A stretch of DNA of 64,000 nucleotides from Spirochaetota bacterium (GTDB lineage: Bacteria; Spirochaetota; Brachyspiria; Brachyspirales; JACRPF01): contig JACRPF010000008.1 in NCBI GenBank assembly GCA_016214035.1, forward strand, positions 167,166 through 231,165. Reading direction: 5' to 3'. Made by a program: the position numbers and the translations under genes. The notes under the pieces were generated by a model, which was given only the letters and a program-made list of their open reading frames with translations, did no database searches and was not told the DNA's origin. Shown here piece after piece: positions 52,994-61,708 of this stretch (positions are counted from its first letter, which is position 1; the number at the start of each line of letters is the position of its first letter).

Positions 52994-53551
52994 TTATTTG
53001 AAATTGTGTAGATCCATTTCTGCGAAAAAATCGTTTTCAATACCGCGATGTACTTCGTAGCAATAGCCGTATGTATTCTTTACGAAATATCCGTCGATCT
53101 CGTTATTTATGAGCATGTTCGCGAATTGCCAGTTTCTGCAGGTGTAATACTCGGGGAAATGCGCGCCCGGGAATCGGCATTTCTGTCGGTTGATATCATG
53201 CAATTCGATCCGTTCAGCATTGATCGTCTCTACCTCAATGCCATTGCTTTCAAATCGAATCAGTTTATTTTCCGCGTATTTGAACGGCAGATGGAAATTG
53301 TTTTTCCAGATATACGGCTCGCTCACCCCGCAAAGGTAGTATAGTCCGTTACGCGAGCGAAGTGTCAGATGCTTGTCAGATGATTTATTAATGATTTCTT
53401 CGTGCATGATACGCGTTGTATACGTGGTGCCAATCAGTCCCGCAGCGCAGTGTTTCGAGAGGTCGAGCCCTTCGATGCTTTTAAGCCAGATGAATTTGTA
53501 TCGTGCTTTTACGGATACTTTCTTGATCGTAATGATTGTGTGTTTTGTCAT
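52994..53551 (-). CDS. Hypothetical phage protein, 185 residues
   Basis: Not recognised. It contains several Trp/Tyr- and Cys-bearing segments (KFIWLKSIEGLDLSKHCAAGLIGTTYTTRIMHEEI, LYYLCGVSEPYIWKNNF, NTYGYCYEVHRGIENDF) and no HTH, signal or membrane segment. Its ribosome-binding site AAAGGAG lies before ATG. It sits between DUF1848 and DUF6876 on the minus strand and belongs to the leftward transcript. Confidence 0.6.
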   Translation of the reverse strand: MTKHTIITIKKVSVKARYKFIWLKSIEGLDLSKHCAAGLIGTTYTTRIMHEEIINKSSDKHLTLRSRNGLYYLCGVSEPYIWKNNFHLPFKYAENKLIRFESNGIEVETINAERIELHDINRQKCRFPGAHFPEYYTCRNWQFANMLINNEIDGYFVKNTYGYCYEVHRGIENDFFAEMDLHNFK

Positions 53552-53564
53552 GCGTTCTACTCCT

Positions 53565-54443
53565 TTAGAGCATCATGTGCAGTGGGTCATGCGTTTGATG
53601 ATATTTCACGGCTGTTTCTTTACCGGTATTTGCATAACAATATGCGCAGCCGTGAATACAGGTGTCATACGCACCGATGTCTCTGCTTTCATAGCAACCA
53701 CAACCCGTGCGCGTTGGCTTCATTTTTACAGGCTGCTTGTCTCGGGATATCGCGTCGATATGATCGGCATCGATGCAATGCGCTTTCTGAATATCACCTG
53801 AAACAAGGCTATCATCACAACAGGAATAGAGCGCAATTCCATTCGCATTTGCGATCGCTGAAAGACGGTGTGCGAATAGTCTCTTCCCTTCGAGACTGAT
53901 TTCCTGAACCGATATATTCCCGTTCTTTTCGAGCTGCTTGAATTCATAATCAACCTTACGGTATCGATTTACATAACTGAAAACACAGCGCGATGTAAGT
54001 CCCTTCAACTTATGTGCGATCAACGCAAAGTTCTTTTCGTGGAATGTAAAATCGGTGATATTTGAATGAATAATCGGATCATATCGCCAAATGAGTGATT
54101 CAGCACCGAAGAGATCGACAATACACCTTGCCGCTGATATAGAGGTTGAAATGTCGGGGACGTTCGATTCAAGAACCTTTGGGTAATTGTTGATCGTAAA
54201 ATGAAATATTGCTTTGTATCCCATATCCTTGATGATTTGCAGATGCGATAGAAATGGGGTATAACTTTTCGACCAGAATACGAATGCGAGCACATCTTCA
54301 ACTTTCAGTGAAACGCGATGCGCTTTCTCGGGAAACATCGGGTTTCTATACCACGCAACACCTTCTTTGATGCGGTTTATAAACCAATCGCTGTAGAAGG
54401 CAGGGATATCGGTTCGCCTGGACGCGGAAATGATATGCTTCAT
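53565..54443 (-). CDS. DUF1848 family protein (Cys-rich, radical-SAM-like)
   Basis: A 292-residue protein starting MKHIISASRRTDIPAFYSDWF, the DUF1848 signature, followed by LAFVFWSKSYTPFLSHLQII and LIWRYDPII. Near the end, RTGCGCYESRDIGAYDTCIHGCAYCYAN carries six cysteines, likely an iron-sulfur site resembling radical SAM/spore-photoproduct-lyase relatives. The family's function is not established. The start at 54443 follows AAGGAATACT; an in-frame ATG at 54509 adds 22 residues without family support. Member of the leftward operon. Confidence 0.85.
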   Translation of the reverse strand: MKHIISASRRTDIPAFYSDWFINRIKEGVAWYRNPMFPEKAHRVSLKVEDVLAFVFWSKSYTPFLSHLQIIKDMGYKAIFHFTINNYPKVLESNVPDISTSISAARCIVDLFGAESLIWRYDPIIHSNITDFTFHEKNFALIAHKLKGLTSRCVFSYVNRYRKVDYEFKQLEKNGNISVQEISLEGKRLFAHRLSAIANANGIALYSCCDDSLVSGDIQKAHCIDADHIDAISRDKQPVKMKPTRTGCGCYESRDIGAYDTCIHGCAYCYANTGKETAVKYHQTHDPLHMML

Positions 54444-54534
54444 AGTATTCCTTAAATGCACGTACGTTCGTTGAGAAGAAATAATCGGTGGAATGCCGGA
54501 GTTTGTCATTCCGGCATTCCACTCGATTTCGCAA

Positions 54535-56052
54535 TTATGCTACCGCTTCGACCGGTTCTGCTTCGTTCACATCCGCTTCAACAGGAACAGGCACGCTCAC
54601 TTCTTCTTCCATTTTCAACGGCATGATGATGAAAAGGTAGTCTTTGCGCTCCGTATCCATGACATCGGCGGGACTTTCATCGTTATTGAACCGAACACGA
54701 ACATTGTCGCCGTCGATGGATGTAAGGAGATCGACGAGATAGGTGTAATTGAACCCTATCGTTTTCGATTCTCCGACATATGTTATCGGCAGCATCCGCT
54801 CCGATTCACCGAGTTCAATGTTCATACCCCGAAGCGTGAGCGTATTTTCGGATAGCTCGAAGTTGATACGCTTTGCCCTCGTGTCGGAAATCATCGGAGC
54901 AACGAACCTGACGGCGTTGAGAAGGTCTTCTTTGTTCACGGTGAACTCGTGAGCGAAATCGACGGGAACGACCTTTCTGTAGTCCGGATATTTGCCTTCG
55001 ACAAGCCTGCCGGTGAGTTCGTAACCGCCGACGCGAAGAAACATGATTTCGCCGGCAACCGCCATCGAAAGCGTCGAAGAATAATTGCCGAGAATGATCG
55101 GGTACGCGGTCTTCAGGAACTCCGCATCCACGATATGCTCGAACGAATCCTTCTTCTTTCCGCCGATGATCTTCTCGACCAAACCGAGGCGTTTGCCGTC
55201 GGTTGCGACAGCGATGAGGCGTTCTCCTTTGCGCTTGAATAAAACACCGCGAAGGACGGGCTTAAACGTTTCCTTCGATACGAATTTGTGTGTCTTGTCG
55301 ATGATTTTTTTCATCGTCTCGCAGGGGATACCGACGAACTCGCTTTCTGCGGGTTTCTCCGGTTCGTTGGGGAACTCCCGTGCATCCACACATATGAGGG
55401 TGTACCGGATTCCCCTGTCTTCGCTTTGAATCTGCATTTTGAGATCTTCGATTGAAAATCGGATGAGGCCGTCGGGCATGCAATTGATCACCGCGTAGAG
55501 CTTTTTCGCGTTCACGCCGCATTCCGCATCGCCGGAGTTCTCAAATACCTCGATGTGTTTTTTGAACGTGATCGAGTTGTTTGTCGCGCGGATGGTGAGC
55601 GCCTTCTCCGACGAGCAGATAATGAGGTGCCCTTCGATCGAGTATGGTGCGTTTTTCCAGACGATGGTGTTCGCAACCGTCATGATTTTCATGAGCTGCT
55701 TTTTCGTGATGAGAAACGCCGCATTCTGCCGTATCGGTTCGGGCGCTTGAAACGTCTCTTCATCCGGGACTTCGACATCATCGGACGCGTTTTCGGAATT
55801 CGCGATCTCGAATGTGTCGTCGTCATGAATGTCGTCCTGTTCCCGAGCGAGTTCGTCCTGCTCACGCGCTTCAATTTCGTCCTGCCGATGTCCCTCTTCG
55901 TCGGCAAACGAAGTGTTCTCGTTGTCGAGAGTGTCAGACTCACTGTCCGATACTTCGGCAACAGCGGTTGATGCATCCTCTGCGCCTGCCGCCGTATCGT
56001 CCGTCTCGACGTCAACCAGCTTTCTCGTGCGATTTTTCTTCTTCTTTCCCAT
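54535..56052 (-). CDS. DNA polymerase III sliding clamp (beta) homolog with acidic N-terminal extension
   Basis: A 505-residue protein. Residues from about 105 resemble DnaN: AFLITKKQLMKIMTVANTIV, GVNAKKLYAVINCMPDGLIRFSIEDLKMQI, RGVLFKRKGERLIAVATDGKRLGL (the clamp's A-T-D-x-x-R-L signature), VEGKYPDYRKVVP and FNNDESPADVMD, ending near YLFIIMPLKM. The first 105 residues are basic, then strongly acidic (Asp/Glu-rich, DEEGHRQDEIEAREQDELAREQ), as in no standard clamp. It probably tethers the phage or host polymerase. AAAGGAG precedes ATG 56052. Confidence 0.85.
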   Translation of the reverse strand: MGKKKKNRTRKLVDVETDDTAAGAEDASTAVAEVSDSESDTLDNENTSFADEEGHRQDEIEAREQDELAREQDDIHDDDTFEIANSENASDDVEVPDEETFQAPEPIRQNAAFLITKKQLMKIMTVANTIVWKNAPYSIEGHLIICSSEKALTIRATNNSITFKKHIEVFENSGDAECGVNAKKLYAVINCMPDGLIRFSIEDLKMQIQSEDRGIRYTLICVDAREFPNEPEKPAESEFVGIPCETMKKIIDKTHKFVSKETFKPVLRGVLFKRKGERLIAVATDGKRLGLVEKIIGGKKKDSFEHIVDAEFLKTAYPIILGNYSSTLSMAVAGEIMFLRVGGYELTGRLVEGKYPDYRKVVPVDFAHEFTVNKEDLLNAVRFVAPMISDTRAKRINFELSENTLTLRGMNIELGESERMLPITYVGESKTIGFNYTYLVDLLTSIDGDNVRVRFNNDESPADVMDTERKDYLFIIMPLKMEEEVSVPVPVEADVNEAEPVEAVA

Positions 56053-56071
56053 TGTTGGGCTCCTTTGGATT

Positions 56072-56530
56072 TTATTCGTTAATTTCAATCACGCTGATTG
56101 GTTTCAGCGTGTCGAAAATAACTTCGTTGTATTTGGGTATTTCAAATACGCGTATGATGTCTTTCGTTTCCTTTACGCGCATGACTTCGTAGAAATATCC
56201 GGTCCTGTACGTGAACTCGTTGGCATCGCAGATGCCGAATCCGATCTTTTCCACTCCGCCGAATGATGATAGCGCAATGGGCGTATCAACAAGACCAAGC
56301 ATGTTAAGCTTTGACCAGAATATAAAGTTGGCAGCTTTGCTGTCGAGGTCGTCGTTATACCCTCGGTTCCAACGGAGAAATGACTTCAGTGCGGCGATGA
56401 CACCATATTCGGTATCAGGATATCCATCACTGTGTCTGTATATCCGCCGTCGTTCAGAATGCTGAGTTGACTTTCCGCTTTTTTCTTCACGCGTGCTGAT
56501 GCATACAAAATCGATCAGGCAGTTTGTCAT
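56072..56530 (-). CDS. Hypothetical phage protein, 152 residues
   Basis: Not recognised. The frame has Trp/Tyr-rich segments (ALKSFLRWNRGYNDDLDSKAANFIFWSKLN, GYFYEVMRVKETKDIIRVFEIPKYNEVIFDTLKPISV). No signal, membrane segment or HTH. It ends 20 bases before the clamp start, in the same transcript, so it may take part in replication. Confidence 0.55.
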   Translation of the reverse strand: MTNCLIDFVCISTREEKSGKSTQHSERRRIYRHSDGYPDTEYGVIAALKSFLRWNRGYNDDLDSKAANFIFWSKLNMLGLVDTPIALSSFGGVEKIGFGICDANEFTYRTGYFYEVMRVKETKDIIRVFEIPKYNEVIFDTLKPISVIEINE

Positions 56531-56541
56531 ATTTATCCTCG

Positions 56542-56937
56542 CTAGAATTGAATTGGTTTTGTGAGACGATTGTTCTCACAAAGAGTTGACCCGGTAAAAC
56601 CATCAAGAAGCGACATGTATTCTTCGTTCCATGATGTTTGCACCTGATATGTAATCAAAATATTTCCGTCAGCATCGAATAACATGAGATAATTGAATGC
56701 TTCGATAATATGCGTGATAGTAATCCCGTTGTATGCGATGTTGAGAATTGCATTGCGAACTTTTTTCTGATGTTGGACATGCAATTCCATATTTTCAATC
56801 TCATCAAGACGATTATTTTGCAGGAAACTCCAAATTGGGTTTGCGAGCAGACGTAGCGTATGTTCGACGGCGTTACGATCTTCCGCGGAACCTGTTTCAT
56901 ATTTCCAGAGCAATTGCGCGAGCGTCGCATTCTTCAT
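56542..56937 (-). CDS. Hypothetical phage protein, 131 residues
   Basis: Not recognised. Helical N-terminal half (LAQLLWKYETGSAEDRNAVEHTLRLLANPIWSFLQNN) and a mixed C-terminal half (YLMLFDADGNILITYQVQTSWNEEYMSLLDGF). No cysteines apart from one near the end. No membrane segment. It lies 12 bases upstream of the 152-residue gene on the minus strand. Confidence 0.55.
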   Translation of the reverse strand: MKNATLAQLLWKYETGSAEDRNAVEHTLRLLANPIWSFLQNNRLDEIENMELHVQHQKKVRNAILNIAYNGITITHIIEAFNYLMLFDADGNILITYQVQTSWNEEYMSLLDGFTGSTLCENNRLTKPIQF

Positions 56938-56957
56938 ATCGATACCTATGGTTTGTT

Positions 56958-57194
56958 CTAATATTTCGCTACGACTTGTGCGAATGAGAAATATGTATCG
57001 TTTTGTGAATCGTCACATGAATTACGATGGACGATTGCATCGAGCACTTCAAGCTCTGCCATAGTATAGGTGACGCTTTCAGGCGTATATCCGTTCATTA
57101 GGAAACGCCGAAGGATATGACTGACGTTTTTCCTTGTGCAACAATCAGAATGTTTTCTGAATGCACGGATAATTTTTCTTTGAAGTGAGTTCAT
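56958..57194 (-). CDS. Hypothetical phage protein, 78 residues
   Basis: Starts at 57194 after AGGAG. Basic helical start (NSLQRKIIRAFRKHSDCCTRKNVSHILRRFL), then an acidic mid-part (MAELEVLDAIVHRN). It could be a small DNA-binding or regulatory protein; no HTH is certain. An in-frame ATG at 57251 is less well placed. Member of the leftward operon. Confidence 0.5.
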   Translation of the reverse strand: MNSLQRKIIRAFRKHSDCCTRKNVSHILRRFLMNGYTPESVTYTMAELEVLDAIVHRNSCDDSQNDTYFSFAQVVAKY

Positions 57195-57274
57195 GTGGAT
57201 GCTCCTGTAGATATTTTTGAATATGGAATATTGCGTCAATGGCCGAAGCAATGTGTCAGATGATTGTCAGATAT

Positions 57275-57730
57275 TTAGTTCTGTTCGATGCAGTATGTTA
57301 TCGTATCGAACTCAGGCGATTCATCATAATCAGGAAATGTCGGTGCGGGGTTTAGCAACGGAATCTGTATATAAAACGTTTCCTCAAACATTTCTTTGAT
57401 ACGTGTCTTTGGATATCCATATCTTGATATCTCGTCGATTGCATCGGACAATGATAGAAGAATCGGCTCACCGAATTGCGTCCATTTGCGGATGAACGTC
57501 TTCTTTTCGTCGAGTATCGGGTATCTATATCCGTTTCTGCCACTTTCCTCAATCGCATCGATCTGTGCCGCGAGTGTTGAACCGCGTTTTTCAACTGGTT
57601 TTTGTGCTCTCCGCTCTGATAATATGCCTTTATATCGGGTTTGTTTTCTGCCTGAATCGTCGGATATCCTTTCGATTGAATATTCTTCATTCGTTGAGAA
57701 TGCCTGTCTGAATTTGATTGTTTCTTCCAT
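57275..57730 (-). CDS. Hypothetical phage protein, 151 residues
   Basis: Not recognised. Begins METIKFRQAF-like (with Glu-Glu) and has Arg/Lys-rich N-terminal and acidic C-terminal halves (TFPDYDESPEFDTITYCIEQN). A central stretch DAIDEISRYGYPKTRIKEMFEETFY looks helical. It follows the 215-residue coiled-coil gene by 13 bases and precedes the 78-residue gene. GGGAATC-type weak ribosome site. Confidence 0.5.
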   Translation of the reverse strand: MEETIKFRQAFSTNEEYSIERISDDSGRKQTRYKGILSERRAQKPVEKRGSTLAAQIDAIEESGRNGYRYPILDEKKTFIRKWTQFGEPILLSLSDAIDEISRYGYPKTRIKEMFEETFYIQIPLLNPAPTFPDYDESPEFDTITYCIEQN

Positions 57731-57742
57731 ATAGATTCCCTT

Positions 57743-58390
57743 CTATGCCTGTGCTGGTTCGTCTGGTATAAGCTGAATGATGCCCTGCCGCAGGAGATAG
57801 CCAAACTGCGGCCCAATATATTCGCGTTCCTGCGGCGCTCCGTCTATTACACGGCAGCGTATTATATTCTGCGTTTCACTCTTGATTCGTTCAAAGACTT
57901 CCCAGATTGCCGGTGCCTTTTTCGATTTCGCATAGAACCGTTGGCCAGGAAGTATGGTTGGCTTCCGTACGGCTGGCGGTGGTTCTATAATTTCTGTCAT
58001 CGTCGACTTTGATGAGACTTCGGCGATGAAGCGAGCTCTTAATTCACTGTCGGGACAATTGCATATGATGAAACCATTGACAGCCTTAAACGAATACCGT
58101 TTATATGAATCGGCTGATTGGCATTGCCATTTGTCTTTTGACGTCTGCCAGACCACGATACTTGGTTTTTCTATTTCACTCTTGGCGCGTTCACGTGCGA
58201 AATCGCTTTCAAGCTTTTCGAGTTGCTTGGAAAGCATTTCGATCTTCGTCCATGCTTCGTTGATTTGTTCAACGCGTTTTCCCTTCATCGAGAGCGTGGG
58301 CTTAGGCATTTCGTTTCTTATCTGTGCGATCTCATTTTGTGTCGAAGAAATATTATTCTCGATTGCGGATATTATTTCCTGTCGGCGCAT
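57743..58390 (-). CDS. Coiled-coil phage protein, 215 residues
   Basis: First gene of the leftward operon. Residues about 1-75 form a long helix/coiled coil (ENNISSTQNEIAQIRNEM, WTKIEMLSKQLEKLESDFAREFAR-like). The C-terminal 140 residues have IVVWQTSKDKWQCQSADSYKRYSFKAVNGFIICNCPDSE with a C-x-C pair, then a proline-rich linker and IWEVFERIKSETQNIIRCRVI. No family recognised. Early-operon position suggests a replication or regulatory role. GGAGCCCGAG precedes ATG. Confidence 0.55.
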   Translation of the reverse strand: MRRQEIISAIENNISSTQNEIAQIRNEMPKPTLSMKGKRVEQINEAWTKIEMLSKQLEKLESDFARERAKSEIEKPSIVVWQTSKDKWQCQSADSYKRYSFKAVNGFIICNCPDSELRARFIAEVSSKSTMTEIIEPPPAVRKPTILPGQRFYAKSKKAPAIWEVFERIKSETQNIIRCRVIDGAPQEREYIGPQFGYLLRQGIIQLIPDEPAQA

Positions 58391-58463
58391 CTCGGGCTCC
58401 TTGCGGGTGATTTGTTTTTGTTGTGGAGATTTATTTTCTGGTATGAAAATATATTTTGCTTTT

Positions 58464-58493
58464 ATAATATATTCCTTTTTTCTTGGAAGTCAA
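58464..58493 (-). promoter_or_regulatory. Promoter of the leftward prophage operon
   Basis: On the minus strand, TTGACT (58493-58488), an 18-base spacer and TATTAT (58469-58464), or 16 bases to TATATT. The 184-bp gap 58391-58574 is very AT-rich and separates the two divergent operons. A repressor site is expected there, but none is clear. Confidence 0.5.
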
Positions 58494-58574
58494 ATATTTT
58501 TATGAAAAAAATATTATTTCATATTATTTCTGACCAAAATTATTTATTGCGAGCAATATCTTGTGAATTATATT

Positions 58575-59003
58575 ATGCCGTTAAAAAATAATCATGGTCT
58601 ATACGGCACGATAATGAGTGCGATGCCTGCCGGAATTAAGCTGGAAGTTGCGCGTCACTGTGAACTTATGGGATTCAAGAAAAATATATTCATCATTCGC
58701 GTTTTCGGCGGATATGACTCTGGTAGAATATTGTCAGCATGGTTCCAAGCGATGTGGGCAAGATATATATCGGGTAATAATATGCGCGTGTGTGATATTG
58801 AATTTTCAACTCGACAAAGACATTACAATAAGGTTGTGAAGATGATCCCTGAGAACATCAAGCGCGAGGCCAACATATTTGCTGCATCTCACGGATTACG
58901 AAAGATCGCGGTAATTGAGAATGCATTCGGCGACTACAATATGAGTAATATTGTTGATGCCTGGTTTCGAATGATCTGGAAGAATGCGATATCATCGAAT
59001 TGA
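58575..59003 (+). CDS. Phage protein with an internal tandem duplication
   Basis: A 142-residue protein built from two similar halves of about 54 residues: from IMSAMPAGIKLEVARHCELM to AWFQAMWARYIS, and from VVKMIPENIKREANIFAASH to AWFRMIWKNAIS. About 17 of 54 aligned positions are identical, including P, IK, E, G, K, FG, Y, I, AWF, W and IS. Each half has a helix-turn-helix-like rhythm, so it may bind DNA as a pseudo-dimer. Start uncertain (GTG 58563 or ATG 58575; no clear ribosome site). First gene of the rightward operon. Confidence 0.6.
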   Translation: MPLKNNHGLYGTIMSAMPAGIKLEVARHCELMGFKKNIFIIRVFGGYDSGRILSAWFQAMWARYISGNNMRVCDIEFSTRQRHYNKVVKMIPENIKREANIFAASHGLRKIAVIENAFGDYNMSNIVDAWFRMIWKNAISSN

Positions 59004-59053
59004 CCACCTTTGGATGAACGAATAGTATAATGGAATATTTCGCCGGAGGAATC

Positions 59054-59698
59054 ATGGTAATCACAAAACCGATTGAGTGTATCAAACTGAATGGATACAA
59101 CCCAAATGTAATGGATGCAGCCAAATATGCGGCATTGAAAACGGTAATAGGAAAATATGGATTCCTTCAGCCGATTCTCATCGATAAAGAAGGCACGATC
59201 ATCGACGGCGAGCATCGCTTTCGCGCGATGAAAGAGTTGGGTAGAACCGAGATCGACTGTATCGTACTCGAAAGCGAAGAAGATCGGGAGGAATATCGAA
59301 AGCTACTCACGATAGCCATGAATAATGTCCGGGGAACGAGTGATGAGGATAAACTGCGTACGGTACTGAAGGAACTTTCGTCATTCATGACGCCGGAAGA
59401 TATAACCGCGAGTACGGGGATACTTGAATCTGATATCCGGCTGCTTATGAATTATGCTGATATACCGGATATCGAGGTGCCGGCGCTTGAGAAGGAAGAC
59501 GGAACGGATTCAATCAAATCATCGCAGTTCGTATTCGGAGACAAGCGGCTGGTCATATCGGATCGGGAGATGGAAGAATTCGAATCCGCACATGGCGAAT
59601 ATGTTGCACAACACGGTAATGATGTGGGATTCATTGTGCAATTGCTTGATAATGCGGAACAGAGCATTACATCTGATGTGGAGGCTAAGCATGCTTGA
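59054..59698 (+). CDS. ParB-like nuclease-domain protein
   Basis: A 214-residue protein. IKLNGYNPNVMDAAKYAALKTVIGKYGFLQPILIDKEGTIIDGEHRFRAMKELGRTEIDCIVL is a ParB/Srx-type N-terminal domain, with GEHR in place of the common GHRR. The C-terminal half holds a helical region and an HTH-like part (LRTVLKELSSFMTPEDITASTGI). GGAGG precedes ATG 59054. It is a paralog of the next gene. In phages such proteins often sit before terminase genes; the role is unknown. Confidence 0.8.
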   Translation: MVITKPIECIKLNGYNPNVMDAAKYAALKTVIGKYGFLQPILIDKEGTIIDGEHRFRAMKELGRTEIDCIVLESEEDREEYRKLLTIAMNNVRGTSDEDKLRTVLKELSSFMTPEDITASTGILESDIRLLMNYADIPDIEVPALEKEDGTDSIKSSQFVFGDKRLVISDREMEEFESAHGEYVAQHGNDVGFIVQLLDNAEQSITSDVEAKHA

Positions 59699-60305
59699 AG
59701 TCATTAAAGGAATTGATGAAGTACATCCCAATGCGTATAATCCCAATGTGATGGATTCATCAAAATACGCAGCGCTGAAAGAACTTATTTCACGTTTCGG
59801 ATATCTGCAGCCGATACTCATCGATCTGAGCGGAATGATAATCGACGGGGAACACCGCTGGCGTGCGATGAAAGAGCTGGGCAAAACCGAGATATCGTGT
59901 ATCGTGTTTGAACAATCATCCGATATCGAGGAATACAAAAAGCTTCTGACGGTAGCGATGAACTCGATCCGCGGTGAGAACGACATGGAAAAGTTTCAGT
60001 CTATTCTCAAGGACATCGCATTTGAAATAGATATCGATTCTATTGCGAAAATGACCGGCATGCTTGATGACAAGCTGCAAAGTATGCTCAAAGATATTGA
60101 GTTCAACACGCCTGATATCGATATGTCCGATGTGGTGTCCGAAATGGCAGGAACAACTCCTGTATACACAGTGAGTGCCGGGAGAATATTCATACGAATA
60201 ACCGAAAACGAGTTCAAGCGTCTCAATGCACTTTATGTCTCATACGTCGATAGATACAAGGTCGATATGGGGTTCCTGTTTTTCCTTCTTGGAGCTGATG
60301 CGTGA
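59691..60305 (+). CDS. ParB-like nuclease-domain protein, paralog of previous gene
   Basis: A 204-residue protein. VHPNAYNPNVMDSSKYAALKELISRFGYLQPILIDLSGMIIDGEHRWRAMKELGKTEISCIVF is nearly the same ParB-type domain as in the gene before it, and EEYKKLLTVAMNSIRGENDMEKFQSILKD also matches. The tail differs (YTVSAGRIFIRITENEFKRLNALYVSYVDRY). GAGG precedes ATG 59691; an earlier in-frame start at 59454 lies wholly inside the previous gene. The genes overlap by 8 bases, which supports tandem duplication and co-translation. Confidence 0.82.
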   Translation: MLEVIKGIDEVHPNAYNPNVMDSSKYAALKELISRFGYLQPILIDLSGMIIDGEHRWRAMKELGKTEISCIVFEQSSDIEEYKKLLTVAMNSIRGENDMEKFQSILKDIAFEIDIDSIAKMTGMLDDKLQSMLKDIEFNTPDIDMSDVVSEMAGTTPVYTVSAGRIFIRITENEFKRLNALYVSYVDRYKVDMGFLFFLLGADA

Positions 60306-61708
60306 AGTTTCTCGAATCATATTCCATGGATGATCTTACACCTGCGCCATACAACCCGCGAAAGATCGATTCAGAAGCGTTTGAAAAGCTCAAAGAGTCG
60401 ATATCGTTATTCGGGATGGTGAAGCCGGTCATCATCAATTCACATACAAGGATCATCGTTGCAGGTCACCAACGATGCAAAGCTGCGCGGGCGGTCGGCA
60501 TTACGCATGTGCCGATCATCGAGATAGGAAATATATCAACGCAGGATGAAATGCGCATAAACCTTGCGCATAACATCGCGGAATCATCGAAAACGAAAGC
60601 CTGGATTGCTGACGCAGACACATTGCCCATTGGCTATACGCTGTTACCTCATACCCGTTTCCAGTATAAGGAAAACGCAAATCCTAATACGACAAAAGAC
60701 GTCGGGAAACTCGTGATGATGTATTCCAACTTTCTTTCGGTCGTTATCGATGATGATGGAAATGTGCTCTGTAATTCTGACTTCGTCGTCGTTGGAAAGC
60801 TCACACGCAACGATGTTCTTGTCTATAAACTCGAAAATGCCAAGCGGGAAAAGTTCCTTGAATACATTTTCCGTGAATATGGTGTTTACAATTATGATGG
60901 ATTGTCTGACATTAAGAACTACAATCAATTTCTCGCGCAGCCACCACGTCCGCGTGACAGAGGATTCACTTCGCTGCTCTATAAGAAATACGTTTTGCCG
61001 TATATCGAAGAGAAATACGGCACTGATAAGTCGGCATTTAAATGTGTCGATTTCGGTGCCGGATCGGCGCGCTCACCGGAGCTTATGACGAAGGCCGGAT
61101 ATCGCATGGAATGGTATGAGCCTAATCACCTGGTGCGTGGTACACAGAAGATCAATCTCAAAGCAATAATAAATGCGATCAAAGGTATTGAATTGTCGAT
61201 CCGGAAGGACGGGCTTTTTGATATAGTCATACTTGATTCAGTACTCAACTCCGTTATCTCTATGGAATTCGAGCATTACGTCATGCTATGCTGCAATGCG
61301 CTCATAAAATCCGATGGCGTATTTTTCACCGCATCACGAAGTGAGTTGTCTGCTACCGGTGTTGAAAAACGTGAGAAGGCGTATACACGCCATTCGCTAT
61401 CACAAGGGTATTTCGACAAGAACAATTTCGCACCCGCGGTATTTCACGGCCGATGGGGAATGCAGAAATACAATTCACCTGAGATGATCGATGCGGTTAT
61501 GAAACGTTATTTCGAGAAATCTGAAACGGTCAGCGCCGGCGGTGTGGTGAATGCGGTAGGACGAAAACCGAAACAGTTCCCGATTGAAGAATATCAACAG
61601 GCGATTGAAGCGGAGTTCAACTTTGAGTACCCGAATGATTACCGGCACAATATGCATGTCGGCCTGCAGGCGCTTGTGCTTGATGAAATCAAAAGAAGAG
61701 ATATCTGA
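60302..61708 (+). CDS. ParB-like domain fused to SAM-dependent methyltransferase
   Basis: A 468-residue two-domain protein. The first 90 residues are a canonical ParB-type domain (LTPAPYNPRKIDSEAFEKLKESISLFGMVKPVIINSHTRIIVAGHQRCKAARAVGITHVPII). After a middle domain of about 110 residues comes a methyltransferase-like part with SAM loop VDFGAGSARSPELMTKAGYRMEWYEPN and motif IV-like DSVLNSV; a DPPY DNA-methyltransferase motif is absent. GTG 60302 is the start, overlapping the previous stop (GTGA). Its target may be nucleic acid or protein. Confidence 0.8.
   Translation: MKFLESYSMDDLTPAPYNPRKIDSEAFEKLKESISLFGMVKPVIINSHTRIIVAGHQRCKAARAVGITHVPIIEIGNISTQDEMRINLAHNIAESSKTKAWIADADTLPIGYTLLPHTRFQYKENANPNTTKDVGKLVMMYSNFLSVVIDDDGNVLCNSDFVVVGKLTRNDVLVYKLENAKREKFLEYIFREYGVYNYDGLSDIKNYNQFLAQPPRPRDRGFTSLLYKKYVLPYIEEKYGTDKSAFKCVDFGAGSARSPELMTKAGYRMEWYEPNHLVRGTQKINLKAIINAIKGIELSIRKDGLFDIVILDSVLNSVISMEFEHYVMLCCNALIKSDGVFFTASRSELSATGVEKREKAYTRHSLSQGYFDKNNFAPAVFHGRWGMQKYNSPEMIDAVMKRYFEKSETVSAGGVVNAVGRKPKQFPIEEYQQAIEAEFNFEYPNDYRHNMHVGLQALVLDEIKRRDI

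Noticed and set aside
55555..55971. Plus-strand frame opposite the clamp's acidic extension
   Set aside because: Antisense of an Asp/Glu-rich coding stretch, which gives Arg/Phe/Val-rich artefacts.
59454..59690. Longer N-terminus for the second ParB-like protein
   Set aside because: This stretch lies inside the previous ParB-like gene in another frame; the ATG at 59691 has GAGG and begins the family domain.
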